From Lipingzhangella_A rawalii (GTDB lineage: Bacteria; Actinomycetota; Actinomycetes; Streptosporangiales; Streptosporangiaceae), in the NCBI RefSeq assembly GCF_031628175.1, contig NZ_JAVLVT010000002.1, positions 124,001 through 188,000 on the forward strand: a DNA stretch of 64,000 nt. Reading direction: 5' to 3'. Shown piece by piece: positions 18,398 through 29,998 of the stretch. The first letter of the stretch is position 1. Each line of letters starts with the position of its first letter. The translations under genes were made by a program, and so were the position numbers. Under the pieces are notes generated by a model that had not been told where the DNA came from, searched no databases, and saw nothing but the letters and a program-made list of their open reading frames with translations.

Positions 18398-18578
18398 CTG
18401 ACACCACCTCTCAACAGCGATGACGCCCTCCGGCGTCGAGGTCAGCGTCTGTCACTCCCCATAATCTAGCTCCGTGGCGCAGCCCGCGCCGCACCTGGTG
18501 CACCGTGCCGCAACCGAATCTGTACCCGCTCGTTGTTCGGTCTGCTGCACCCCCGTCTTCGAGGATGGTCACTCCCGG

Positions 18579-19157
18579 TCACTGCACGACGTCGAAGACC
18601 ATCTTCTGGACGCCGTTGCGGTAGGACTCGCTCTCGACCAGCGCCAGCCGTTGCTTATCCTTGTCGGTGTCGCTGAACATGCGTTTGCCGGCCCCGAGCA
18701 GCACGGGGAACACCAGCAGGTGGTACCGGTCGAGAAGTCCGGCGTCGGCGAGGTTTCGGCCCAGGGCCGCACTACCGTGGACGAGGATCGGGCCACCCTC
18801 GGTCTCCTTCAGCGCGGAGACCTCGTCGAGGGAGCGGAGGATCGTGGTCTCCCCCCAGTTGTCGACCAGGTCGTCCGTGCTCAGGGTGGTGGAGACGACG
18901 TACTTCGGTAGGGCGTTGTAGGTGGCGAACTCCGTCATCTCCGGCCACACCGGAGCGAAAGCCTGGTAGGAAACCCGGCCCAGCAGCACGGCCCCGGCCT
19001 CCTCCTGCTCGGTGGTCTTCAACGCGTAGGCCTCATCGAGGACCTCGATGTCTCGGAAGGTCCATCCGGCGCTGCGGTGGGTCTCCCCGGCGCCACCTCC
19101 GGGGGAGTCAACCACTCCGTCCAGGGAGACGAAGGCGGTGTAGATCAGGACGCGCAT
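18579..19157 (-). CDS. Dihydrofolate reductase-fold (RibD C-terminal-like) protein
   Basis: 192 residues, DHFR/RibD_C superfamily (YwjB/YyaP-like). It begins MRVLIYTAFVSLDGVVDSPGG, the usual first strand and SLDG motif. Then come GAVLLGRVSYQAFAPVWPE, YVVSTTL, ILVHGSAALGRNLADAGLLDRYHLLVFPVLLGAGKRMF. These proteins are NADPH-dependent reductases in fold, but the group is rarely a true folate enzyme. The ATG at 19157 has GAGGAA upstream; a longer frame of 17 more residues is less likely. Confidence 0.85.
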   Translation of the reverse strand: MRVLIYTAFVSLDGVVDSPGGGAGETHRSAGWTFRDIEVLDEAYALKTTEQEEAGAVLLGRVSYQAFAPVWPEMTEFATYNALPKYVVSTTLSTDDLVDNWGETTILRSLDEVSALKETEGGPILVHGSAALGRNLADAGLLDRYHLLVFPVLLGAGKRMFSDTDKDKQRLALVESESYRNGVQKMVFDVVQ

Positions 19158-19523
19158 CGTTCGTTCCTCTCGCGTTGGGTGTGCGGGTGCCACCGGGGCT
19201 GACCGCAACGGTGCCGCACACTCATCGGTGTCTGCGGACGTGATCTGCCAGCCGTGATCAGATCAACCAAGAGCGGATCGAACTCACCCCTACAGCACGG
19301 GACCGGCGGGGCCACCCAACTATGGGGCTACCCCGGAGACGGCGAACCGGCCCCTCAAATTTGGAACCGCAGGCCAGTCCACCTGAGGAGGGGACCGTGG
19401 GCCACCGGTCCCGGACTGCGGCGCGGAGTGGCACCGGTGCCGGTGATGTGCTCCCGGACCGGTGCTGTCGGTATCTGGCGACTAACCTGGAATCGACCCC
19501 ACTCCCCGATTGTGAGGAACATC
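19158..19523. other. Divergent intergenic region with a 7-bp dyad
   Basis: Between the reductase-like gene and the galactokinase-like gene. TGATCTG (19242-19248) and CAGATCA (19260-19266) form a perfect inverted repeat that could bind a regulator of either gene. No gene is supported. Confidence 0.45.
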
Positions 19524-20720
19524 GTGCCAGCTCAACCTGCTGATCAGCACCCGCAGCGGGTGGCCAGAATGTTCACTGCCACCCTCGGGACGGCCCCCAC
19601 GAGCGTGTGGCACATGCCCGAGCTGGCGAGCCTGCTGGGGGAACACACCGGGCCCGCCGGTGGTCTGGCGCTGCCCTTCGCGCTGCCCTGGGGGCCGAGT
19701 GTGGCCCTGGACCTCACCGACAGCGGCCCGGTCGAGGTGCACGCGCCGGGGAGGGAGCCATTGCGCATGCAGCACCCTGCCGCCCGCGTCTCCTCGCCGG
19801 ATTTCGACTGGGCGGCGCCGGCCCTGCGGGCGGTCGAGCTGCTGTCGGAAGCGGGCTACATCTCCGGTGGCGGCCCGGCGGGCCGCGGAATTCGGATCGT
19901 CCTGGACACCACGCCCACCCCGGGCACCGCCGCCGCCACCGCTGTGGAGTGTGCCGTCCTTCTCGCGCTCGCCGAAACGCTGGGGCACGACGATCTGGTG
20001 GCTCAGCCGCGCCAGCTTGCCGCACGCACCGCGGCCGCCACACCCGACGCTTCGGACCCGTGGGGCACCCTGGCCCGCAGCGCGGCGGTGCGCTGCCGCG
20101 CGGACCACGTGCTGTTCCTGGACACGCACACGCACGGTGGCCGGGGGCTGCCCCTCCCCCTCGCCGATCATGAGCTGTGTCTCCAGGTGGTGGACACGCA
20201 TCCGCAGGCCGCTCCGGGCCGGGACGGCGCCCCTAACGACTGGCCGGCCAGCTGTGTGGAGGCGGCGGAGCGGCTGGGTGTGGGGCTGCTCCGCGAGGTG
20301 GCCGAGGAGCCCGACCTGGGTCCGGTGCTCCAGCGTGTGCCCCAGGGGCCACTCCGGCGCAGGGTGCGGCATATGTTGACCGAGATCCACCGGGTGAACG
20401 CGGCCGCCGGGCTGCTGCGGATGGGCGTGGTGGCGGAGCTGGGACCCCTGCTCAACACGGCGCATCTGTCCCTGCGGGACCAGCTGGAGTGCTCCACGGC
20501 GGAGGTGGACCTCGCCGTGGAGACGGCTGTCCACAACGGCGCGCGCGGAGCGCGCCTCACCGGCCCCGGCGAGGCGGGGCGGGTGCTGGTGCTCTGCCCG
20601 GTGCCCAGGGACAGCCGGATCCGGGAGGCGATCAGCTCTGCATTCGCGGCCAAGGGCTGGCCGGAACCCACGGTGCGTACCGTCGCCGCGACCGGTGGTG
20701 GGCCGTCGCGTCCTCTGTGA
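19524..20720 (+). CDS. Galactokinase-like GHMP-family protein, probably catalytically degenerate
   Basis: 398 residues that align with galactokinase: TSVWHMPELASLLGEHTGPAGGLALPFAL matches the signature usually read as APGRVNLIGEHTDYNGG, and a later part (ADHVLFLDTHT, LPLADHELCLQVVDTH) and the C-terminus (GARLTGPGEAGRVLVLCP) also match. However, the Arg of PGR is absent, the Asp of EHTD is Gly, the phosphate-binding GLSSSAA loop reads TPGTAAATA, and the catalytic GIMDQ segment is missing. The fold is probably kept but the kinase chemistry is unlikely. The GTG at 19524 has GAGGAA upstream. Confidence 0.75.
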   Translation: MPAQPADQHPQRVARMFTATLGTAPTSVWHMPELASLLGEHTGPAGGLALPFALPWGPSVALDLTDSGPVEVHAPGREPLRMQHPAARVSSPDFDWAAPALRAVELLSEAGYISGGGPAGRGIRIVLDTTPTPGTAAATAVECAVLLALAETLGHDDLVAQPRQLAARTAAATPDASDPWGTLARSAAVRCRADHVLFLDTHTHGGRGLPLPLADHELCLQVVDTHPQAAPGRDGAPNDWPASCVEAAERLGVGLLREVAEEPDLGPVLQRVPQGPLRRRVRHMLTEIHRVNAAAGLLRMGVVAELGPLLNTAHLSLRDQLECSTAEVDLAVETAVHNGARGARLTGPGEAGRVLVLCPVPRDSRIREAISSAFAAKGWPEPTVRTVAATGGGPSRPL

Positions 20721-20877
20721 CCGGGGCCCGCACGGATGTGGGGCCAGCAGGCGGGGGTCGGCCCATCCCTGCCCCGGGTTGAACCGGACTACGCTGTGAT
20801 CCGTCCCAACAGTAACGGGCAACGAAGCCCGCAAGCCGGGGACCGGACGGAGACGAACAGGTAAGGCGGTCGCAACC

Positions 20878-22080
20878 ATGGGCGATGCGCAGGACGACCA
20901 CAATCGGCCGGGAGTGTTCCGACGGCCGGGATCCGAGGCCGGCTCGGACGACTTCGAGCGGTTGTACCGCCCCGGGGAATCCGGACGTCGTTCTGGCAGC
21001 GCCTCCGGGGCGGGGCCGCCCAACCGCTCCTCCCGCGAACGTGACTCCGAGTCACGGTCGCGTCGCCCGGCGCGGCGGTACGCTACCGGGGACGTTCGAG
21101 ACGGAACCGGCCGCAAGCGCCAGCAGCGGGAACGCAGGAGCCGACGCCGCCGCATCGCGGTGCTCACGGTTCTGGTGGTGCTTCTGGTGATTCCCGGACT
21201 GTTCTACCTCTGGGCCGATTCGCGACTGCATCGCGTGGAGGCACTCACCGACTACGAGGGGCGCCCGGACAGCCAACCGGGGACGACCTACATGATCGTG
21301 GGTGACGACAGCCGTGAGGGACTGTCGGACGAGGAGCAGGCGGAGTTGGCCACCGGCAGTGACGACGGCGCGGAGCTGGCCGACACCATCATGGTGCTGT
21401 ACGTGCCCTCCAGCGGCGACCCCACCTTGGTGAGCGTGCCACGAGACTCCCTGGTGACGATCCCCGAGCACGGGGACCGAAAGATCAACGCGGCCTACTC
21501 TTTTGGGGGCCCGTCCCTGTTGACCCGCACATTCGAGGAGTCCACCGGGGTCCGGATCGACCACTACGTGGAGGTCGGTTTCGCCGGATTCGTAGACATT
21601 GTCGATGCGGTCGGTGGCGTGGAGCTGTGCCCCGACGACGCGATCACCGATCCCAAGGCTGCGTTGGACATCGAGGCTGGCTGCCAGGAGATGGACGGGG
21701 GGACGGCCCTGGGGTACGTCCGTACCCGGGCGACACCGCGCGGTGACCTGGACCGGGTCGAGCGCCAGCGCGAGTTCTTCGGGGCGCTGATCGAGACGAC
21801 GACCTCCCCCGGGGTGATGTTCAATCCGGTTCGCTCGGTTCCGCTGGTCCTGGAGGGCACCGACAATTTCGAGGTGGACGAGTCCGACCGCCTGCGGCAC
21901 CTGATGTCCATGGGGCTGGCTATGCGGGGTGGTATCGAAACCAGCGCCATCCCGGTGGCGAGCACACCGACCCTGGAGGGGCTGGGCTCGGTCGTGATGT
22001 GGGACGAGCAGCGCTCCGAGCAGATGTTCGCGGCGATGCGCGCGGGAGAGCCCGTCCCCGAAGAGGCGATGGAGGACTGA
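20878..22080 (+). CDS. LytR-CpsA-Psr (LCP) family cell-wall ligase
   Basis: 400 residues. A long charged cytosolic N-terminus (about 1-95, rich in R, S, G) precedes one membrane helix (IAVLTVLVVLLVIPGLFYLW), then the LCP domain outside: TYMIVGDDSREG, ADTIMVLYVPSSGDPTLVSVPRDSLVTIPEHG, KINAAYSFGGPSLLTRTFEESTGVRIDHYVEVGFAGFVDIVDAVGGV, and LGYVRTRATPRGDLDRVERQREFF. The conserved Asp and Arg residues for pyrophosphate binding are present. LCP enzymes attach teichoic acids, arabinogalactan or other glycopolymers to peptidoglycan. Confidence 0.93.
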   Translation: MGDAQDDHNRPGVFRRPGSEAGSDDFERLYRPGESGRRSGSASGAGPPNRSSRERDSESRSRRPARRYATGDVRDGTGRKRQQRERRSRRRRIAVLTVLVVLLVIPGLFYLWADSRLHRVEALTDYEGRPDSQPGTTYMIVGDDSREGLSDEEQAELATGSDDGAELADTIMVLYVPSSGDPTLVSVPRDSLVTIPEHGDRKINAAYSFGGPSLLTRTFEESTGVRIDHYVEVGFAGFVDIVDAVGGVELCPDDAITDPKAALDIEAGCQEMDGGTALGYVRTRATPRGDLDRVERQREFFGALIETTTSPGVMFNPVRSVPLVLEGTDNFEVDESDRLRHLMSMGLAMRGGIETSAIPVASTPTLEGLGSVVMWDEQRSEQMFAAMRAGEPVPEEAMED

Positions 22081-22094
22081 CGCACCCCCGGAGG

Positions 22095-22115
22095 GGCCGG
22101 CGGCCGCCGCCGGCC
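22095..22115. terminator. Terminator between convergent LCP and M14 genes
   Basis: Perfect 9-bp stem (GGCCGGCGG / CCGCCGGCC) with a 3-base loop in the 79-base gap between the two stops. It probably serves both directions. Confidence 0.65.
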
Positions 22116-22159
22116 GGAACGGTCCTGGTCGGTGCCCGTCCCGGCCGGGGACGCCGAGA

Positions 22160-24586
22160 TCAGTCCTCGATGGTTATGGTGGCCGAGCGGTAGTTGCGGT
22201 CGGTTCCGCCCGGCTCGTAGTGCCGTTCAATGTTTCCGGCCGCGTCCACGGCGAACCAGTTGATGGTGGTCGTGTCCTCGATCCGGAGTGTTTCCGCACC
22301 CTCGCGCACGCCGGCGCTCTGGAGGCGGGTGGAATCGAAGTCGGGGCGGGACCCGTCGAGGGTGTAGAAGATCGCCGCCGGTTCGGTGGTCTCGAAACTG
22401 ACCTCTACCGGCCCGTCGTAGCTGCCGGTGCCCGGGTCGAGGTGCGAGCGGGGGGCCACATTGTTCCGGTCCAGTTCGTCGGCCACCTCCAGCATGGCGT
22501 AGAGGCCGTTGGAGTACTCCATGGCCTGTTGGTGTGCCTCGGGCCATTCCGGCTGGAAACCCTCGGTGCCCAGCTCGAAGGCCCAGGCGTAGATGTCGTG
22601 CTCGTACCAGAAGTAGTCCCCGGAGTTCCCGGCCGCCGAGTACAGAACGTCGATGATCGGGCCGGTGCGGGCGGGCGGAACCACGGTTCCCCGCTGGTTC
22701 TGGATGGCGCCGAGAATGTGTTCGGAGGCGCCCCAGAAAAAGGCCTCCTCGTCAATCTCGGGGCGTGGGGCGGGCACGCGCCCATCGGCGATATAGCTTC
22801 CGGGCGCCCACATGAAGTAGTCACCCCAGGAGTGGATGTTCATCGCGAACTCGATGTTGGGGTACTCGTCGGCGATCCAGGCCACATTCTGGGCCTCCGG
22901 TTCACTCTGCGGCTCCGGCCCGGCGAAGGAGTCGCTGAGACAGGAGGTGGAGGCGCCGGCATAGCCGTCCCACAGGGTGTGCGAGTCGTGGTTGCGGTTG
23001 AGATCCACGCCCCAGTGGTCGCGCAGCAACGGATCCGAGGTCTGCTCGGGGCAGTGGTTGGTCATGTTGCGCCGTTGCATGGCGAAGTCGTGGAAGGAGT
23101 AGTGGGTGCCGTCGGGGTTGACCGAGGGCACGATGAAGATGTCGAGGTTGTCAACGAGCTGTCGGGTGGGTTCGTGTACCGCGTAGTTGCGCAGTAGCCG
23201 CTCCGCGGTCTCGATGGCCACGAGGGGTGTCTGCCACTCCCGGGCGTGCTCCTGGGAGTAGGCCAACACCCCCATCTGGTCACCGGTGCGTTCGGCGCCG
23301 ATCCGGAGCATCTGTACGGTCTGTGGGTCTCGGGGCACGCTGTCCGGGGCGCTGAGCCCGTCGTCGAGCCGGGTTTGCTCGGCGGGCTCGACGACGCCGT
23401 CACCGTCGCTTCCCCGGAACGTGAAGGCATGCACCAGGTGGCCGGCGTGGTTGTTGAGTGCGGTCACGACGTCCGCGGCGGTGCTGGTCGGCTCGCCGTC
23501 GGCGTCGGTCCCGAGATGGACCCGGATCCCGGATCCGATGGTGGTGACGTCGAGTTCCGCGTTGGCGGTGCCGGGGTCAACCAGTTCGATCGTGATGTCG
23601 TTTCCGCCCTCGTGTCCCCAGTCCCGGGATTGGACGGTGAAGGCACTGTCGTTGCCGGATCCGCTGCTGTGCCCCTCGGGGAAGAGCGCCTGGGCGTGGC
23701 GCCGGTAGCCGTTCGTCTGATGGGGGAGCTCCACGATCTCGGCGAGCTCCGGGAACTCGTCAGCGAGCTGTTCGATACGCTCGTCCAGCTCCCCGGGGGT
23801 GAGGTAGGAGGTGACGAAATCCGTGAACGGAGGCGGGTTCTCGTCCGGCTCCTCGGGAAGCCACTCGTCAACCTCGCTGGTGTCACTACCGCCGTTGGGG
23901 CTGGTGACGGTGATGCTGTCCGGACGTTCGTCCACGGGGGCCGCCCCGCGGTGGTACATGTACACGCCCGCGTCGAAGAACCGGGTGAGGGTCTGGGTAC
24001 TGCCGTCGTCGCGCTCCACAGTCAGTTCGAAGTTCTCGTCCTGGCCGTCGCTGGTTTTGGCCTCGACGGAGAGGTACTCGCCCTCGGCGCTCTCGAAGTA
24101 GTCCGCACGGACGACCGTCACTGTGTCTGTGTCGGTTTCTGTGTCGTCGAGGGGTGTGGCCTCCTCCTGGAGAGCGGTGTTCTCCGCCTCGTGTTCGGCA
24201 ATGGTGGCCTCGCGTTCGGCCAGGCGATCCTCGGCGTCGGACTCGGTGTAGATGATGTCGCCCAGTTCGAATCCGGAGCTGGCGAGCTCCTCGTCCTGGC
24301 CGGGACGCAGGACGACCGAGGCGGTGAAGCCGGCTTCGGAGTGGTCCAGTGCGGCGATGTCGGCGCCGAAGTCCACCAGGTCGTCCAGCTCGGTAACCCC
24401 CGCCAGGGGCACCTCAACAATGCTGGCCTCCTCCAGCTCGGGGGCCTCCGGGTCCGCGTGTGCCGGGAGGGGCATGGCCATGGCCACCAGGAGTGCGGCC
24501 GCGGCGGCGGTGGTTGACAGGGTGACGGAGCGGGCGGTTCGCGTGCGTGGGTGTTCTCGCCGGTCGTGGGGGTGTGGAGTGCGCAT
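22160..24586 (-). CDS. Secreted M14 family zinc carboxypeptidase
   Basis: 808 residues with a twin-basic signal peptide (RTARSVTLSTTAAAAALLVAMAMPLPAHA). A prodomain-like region follows, including a predicted coiled-coil stretch (DRLAEREATIAEHEAENTALQ). The M14 domain has the zinc motif HARE in YSQEHAREWQTP, the substrate Arg region DLNRNHDSHTLW, the third ligand in MNIHSWGDYFMW, and the catalytic Glu in FELGTEGF. An inserted domain before the HARE motif (GGNDITIELVD region) and a C-terminal beta-sandwich (PVEVSFETTEPAAIFYTLDGSRPDF, chitobiase/CHU_C-like) follow the pattern of Streptomyces secreted carboxypeptidases. The ATG at 24586 is chosen because the signal peptide then starts close to the N-terminus. 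Confidence 0.92.
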   Translation of the reverse strand: MRTPHPHDRREHPRTRTARSVTLSTTAAAAALLVAMAMPLPAHADPEAPELEEASIVEVPLAGVTELDDLVDFGADIAALDHSEAGFTASVVLRPGQDEELASSGFELGDIIYTESDAEDRLAEREATIAEHEAENTALQEEATPLDDTETDTDTVTVVRADYFESAEGEYLSVEAKTSDGQDENFELTVERDDGSTQTLTRFFDAGVYMYHRGAAPVDERPDSITVTSPNGGSDTSEVDEWLPEEPDENPPPFTDFVTSYLTPGELDERIEQLADEFPELAEIVELPHQTNGYRRHAQALFPEGHSSGSGNDSAFTVQSRDWGHEGGNDITIELVDPGTANAELDVTTIGSGIRVHLGTDADGEPTSTAADVVTALNNHAGHLVHAFTFRGSDGDGVVEPAEQTRLDDGLSAPDSVPRDPQTVQMLRIGAERTGDQMGVLAYSQEHAREWQTPLVAIETAERLLRNYAVHEPTRQLVDNLDIFIVPSVNPDGTHYSFHDFAMQRRNMTNHCPEQTSDPLLRDHWGVDLNRNHDSHTLWDGYAGASTSCLSDSFAGPEPQSEPEAQNVAWIADEYPNIEFAMNIHSWGDYFMWAPGSYIADGRVPAPRPEIDEEAFFWGASEHILGAIQNQRGTVVPPARTGPIIDVLYSAAGNSGDYFWYEHDIYAWAFELGTEGFQPEWPEAHQQAMEYSNGLYAMLEVADELDRNNVAPRSHLDPGTGSYDGPVEVSFETTEPAAIFYTLDGSRPDFDSTRLQSAGVREGAETLRIEDTTTINWFAVDAAGNIERHYEPGGTDRNYRSATITIED

Positions 24587-25302
24587 GGCTGGCCGTCTCC
24601 TAGATCGGGGCGCCCGCGGTCTGCGGTGGCGCCGGCCGAAAGGTCTCCAGGCACCGGAATGCCTCCTGGGCAGGCCGGTGCGACGAAGCGCGCCGGAGCC
24701 AGCGCAGGCACGCGGCAACTCCCCGAACTGGACGGCGGAAGACTCGAGGGGGTGGGTGGAGGGGGGATCGTCGGGACCGAGATGGGGGGACTATCGCTGC
24801 GCACACTGAACCCGCCCGGCACGCGGTATTCGCGCAATTTGTCGGATATTTACACTTGTGCGGCCTGGAGTCAATGCCCGAGATGCGCCGAGCCCCGCTG
24901 GCCTCGTCCGGACCTCCCCCGGCAGCGGTGCCCGGCGCTCCACGATGTCCGTCCGGGGCCGGGGGCCGGCGGCCGGGGATAGGCCCCTCCCCAAACGAAC
25001 CTCGACGTCGTAGGGCCTATCGCGGCCTTGACGCCGGGTTCGGCCCGCCGCCCCGCCCCATCATCCGGTTAGCCCCCTCATCGGCTTTGCCGTGCCCCCA
25101 TGAATTGGGGGTGCCCCCGAAGTGCCAGAGCCACCTCGTTGATCCCCACAGTGACCGATGCGCGCCGACGCCGTCGGGGTGCGCGGCCCACGCCAAGGAG
25201 TTGTGCACCGTTGTTGTCACATTCGACGTTGCTCTGCGCACTATGGCAATGGCACCGGGCGCTCATAGCCACACGTTGAGTCGTCTGCCATACACCGACC
25301 GG
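24587..25302. other. Gene-free region, includes repeat copy A
   Basis: 716 bases with no convincing gene. An AT-rich stretch (about 24826-24860) may hold the M14 promoter. The right half contains a dispersed stem-loop repeat (25073-25135) in the 3' flank of the glycyl-tRNA synthetase gene. Confidence 0.55.
25073..25135 (+). repeat. Dispersed stem-loop repeat, copy A
   Basis: Contains CATCGGCTTTGCCGT, the palindrome CCCCCA-TGAAT-TGGGGG, and AAGTGCCAGAGCCACC. The same order of blocks appears at 41338-41399 and, reversed, at 46621-46693. Confidence 0.65.
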
Positions 25303-28281
<2,979 letters not shown>

Positions 28282-28478
28282 CGTCAACACGGCACGACCC
28301 CACACACTAACGTGAAAACTGGTATCCATCTGAGTAGCGCTGCACGGTTCCTGCATCGCTACTCAGCTAGCGGCGGAATAGGAGCTAGGAAAGGTAGGCC
28401 CGCGTGCAAACTTGAGCAGCGCTGCACAACCTTGACCTAGACGCAGTCTAGTCATGTATCCAAGCCCTGGTCTCCCAC
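28282..28478 (-). promoter_or_regulatory. Structured leader of the glycyl-tRNA synthetase gene
   Basis: Read on the minus strand it holds CTAGAC-TGC-GTCTAG (28437-28451), then a 15-base direct repeat (GTGCAGCGCT-N-CTCA twice), then a perfect 10-bp stem, CTGAGTAGCG / CGCTACTCAG. The loop of that stem carries ATGCAGGAA, which is also the sequence at the true start codon (ATGCAGGAA). Translational or transcriptional control is possible. A tRNA-sensing T-box was considered; the 14-base T-box sequence is not present. Confidence 0.5.
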
Positions 28479-29270
28479 TCAGTCGAACCCGTGGGGGCGG
28501 CCGCATGGTGCCGTCGGCTTGCAGTCGAGGCATCCGGGTGGGCGTTCGATGTCCAGGGGGCGGAGTTGTTGGGAGAGCCCGCCGTCGAGGGTCAAGGTGT
28601 GGCCATTGGTCATGTCGAAGGCGGCGGAGCCGAACGCGGCCACGGCAGCGGCGATCTCGGCTACACGGGCGTAGCGATGGAGGGGAACCAGCCGCACCAG
28701 CGGCTCGGCATAGGCCCCGTCCTGGGCCGTGCTGGCGGATTCGGCGATGGGGCCGATAGCGACCAGGCGGCTGGAGATACCGTAGGGCCCGTACTCCAAA
28801 GCGAAGGAACGTACCAGGGACGCAACACCGGCCTTGGCGGCGTCGTAGGCGGCCTTGTAGCGGTGGGCCCGAATAGCGCCGACCGATCCCAGTACGGTCA
28901 GTGCACCGGGAACTTCGTTCTCCGCGGCGATACGTGCGGTGGTGCGCAGGGCGGCGTAGGCAACGGTGAGATTGTCGTCGACGAGGGCGCGGAAGGCGTC
29001 GGTGTCGATGTCGGCGATGTGGGTCGGCTCAGGAACGAAGCCCGCGGTATGGAACAGCTCGACGCGGCTGGCGCCGCGCAGGAAGTCAGCGACGAGGTCG
29101 CCGAAGTCCGCGCTGCGGCAGTCGGCCTGGTGGATCTCGCCTGCGGTGGTGCTCGCTGCCTCGTCGCGCGTGGTGTCGATTGCCAGCAGCGTGCCGGGCT
29201 CCTCGGTGAGGTGGTGGGTGAGTGCTTGGCCCACGAGCCCGCGGGCGCCGGTGATGATCCGGTGGGTCAT
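28479..29270 (-). CDS. Short-chain dehydrogenase/reductase
   Basis: 263 residues, classical SDR fold. The nucleotide-binding loop reads ITGARGLVGQAL, the Asp of LLAIDTTRDE suggests NAD(H) preference, and the active site has Ser in VLGSVGAIRA followed by YDAAKAGVASLVRSFALEYGPYGI (Tyr-x3-Lys). The C-terminus ends DGGLSQQLRPLDIERPPGCLDCKPTAPCGRPHGFD; this tail with three Cys is unusual and might bind metal. Its ATG overlaps the methyltransferase stop (ATGA), so it is the last gene of the coupled five-gene set. A hydroxyl or keto group of a pathway intermediate is the likely substrate. Confidence 0.88.
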   Translation of the reverse strand: MTHRIITGARGLVGQALTHHLTEEPGTLLAIDTTRDEAASTTAGEIHQADCRSADFGDLVADFLRGASRVELFHTAGFVPEPTHIADIDTDAFRALVDDNLTVAYAALRTTARIAAENEVPGALTVLGSVGAIRAHRYKAAYDAAKAGVASLVRSFALEYGPYGISSRLVAIGPIAESASTAQDGAYAEPLVRLVPLHRYARVAEIAAAVAAFGSAAFDMTNGHTLTLDGGLSQQLRPLDIERPPGCLDCKPTAPCGRPHGFD

Positions 29271-29998
29271 CGCGGTGTCTTTCTGCGTAGTTGGAGGGCG
29301 TACTTGGGGCCCCAGGACAGCGTTGTTGCCGGGTAGAGCCCAAGGCGCGCGGCGGTCTCGGTAAGGGTGTCGGGGTCGATCCACACCCAGGGGAACCAGG
29401 AGCTGGCCTGTTCGCCCAAGCGCAGGCGGAGTTCGACCTCACCGGGGTAGCGGCCAGCGGCGCGTTTCCGCGCGGCATGCGCGGCGTGGTGCGGGTTGGT
29501 CTGTGTGGTGTGCCGCCAGTCCACGCTGGTTACGATCAGGCTCCCGGTAGGGGTGAGCAGATCGCACATGCGGCCCAGGAAGGGTCCCAGTCGGGCGAGG
29601 TAACCGGCGATACCGAGGTTGCCGCCGAGCGCGAGGACGGTGTCGTACGGGCGTGCGGGCTGGTAGTGCCAGATGTCGGCGTGGTGGCAGGTATGGCCGT
29701 TCGCGCGGGCCAGGGCGATGGCGTGGGCGCAGGTGTCGATGCCCTCGCCGGTCAGGCCGCGTTGCCGGATCGTGTCCAGATGCCGCCCGGTCGCGCATCC
29801 TACGTCCAGGCTGTGGCCGTCGTCGATGAGGTCCAGTGCGGCCAGATCCACCGGAGGCTCGGCCTGGGGGTCGCGAAGCCACCAGGCCAGATCGGCGGTG
29901 CTGATGTGGCCGTCGGCGCGTTCGCTCAGCAACGCCTGTCCTGGAGCATCGCCGCGCAGGGCTGCCGCCATGATCTGGTCGGGAGAGGGCGGAGTCAT
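29267..29998 (-). CDS. Class I SAM-dependent methyltransferase
   Basis: 243 residues. Motif I reads LDVGCATGRHLDTI, motif II is around GEGIDTCAHAIALARANG, then ADIWHYQPARPYDTVLALGGNLGIAGYL and a late WGPKYALQLRRK strand. An N-terminal helical part (MAAALRGDAPGQALLSERADG) precedes the fold. The start shares one base with the upstream stop (TGATG), and its stop overlaps the SDR start. O- or N-methylation of a pathway product is inferred; the substrate is unknown. Confidence 0.85.
   Translation of the reverse strand: MTPPSPDQIMAAALRGDAPGQALLSERADGHISTADLAWWLRDPQAEPPVDLAALDLIDDGHSLDVGCATGRHLDTIRQRGLTGEGIDTCAHAIALARANGHTCHHADIWHYQPARPYDTVLALGGNLGIAGYLARLGPFLGRMCDLLTPTGSLIVTSVDWRHTTQTNPHHAAHAARKRAAGRYPGEVELRLRLGEQASSWFPWVWIDPDTLTETAARLGLYPATTLSWGPKYALQLRRKTPR

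Noticed and set aside
19482..21167. Long minus-strand frame opposite the galactokinase-like gene
   Set aside because: No recognisable domain, runs over two supported genes and their junction.
28282..28478. T-box riboswitch before the GlyRS gene
   Set aside because: The 14-base T-box sequence and a specifier loop are not found; only GGAACC-like pieces occur.
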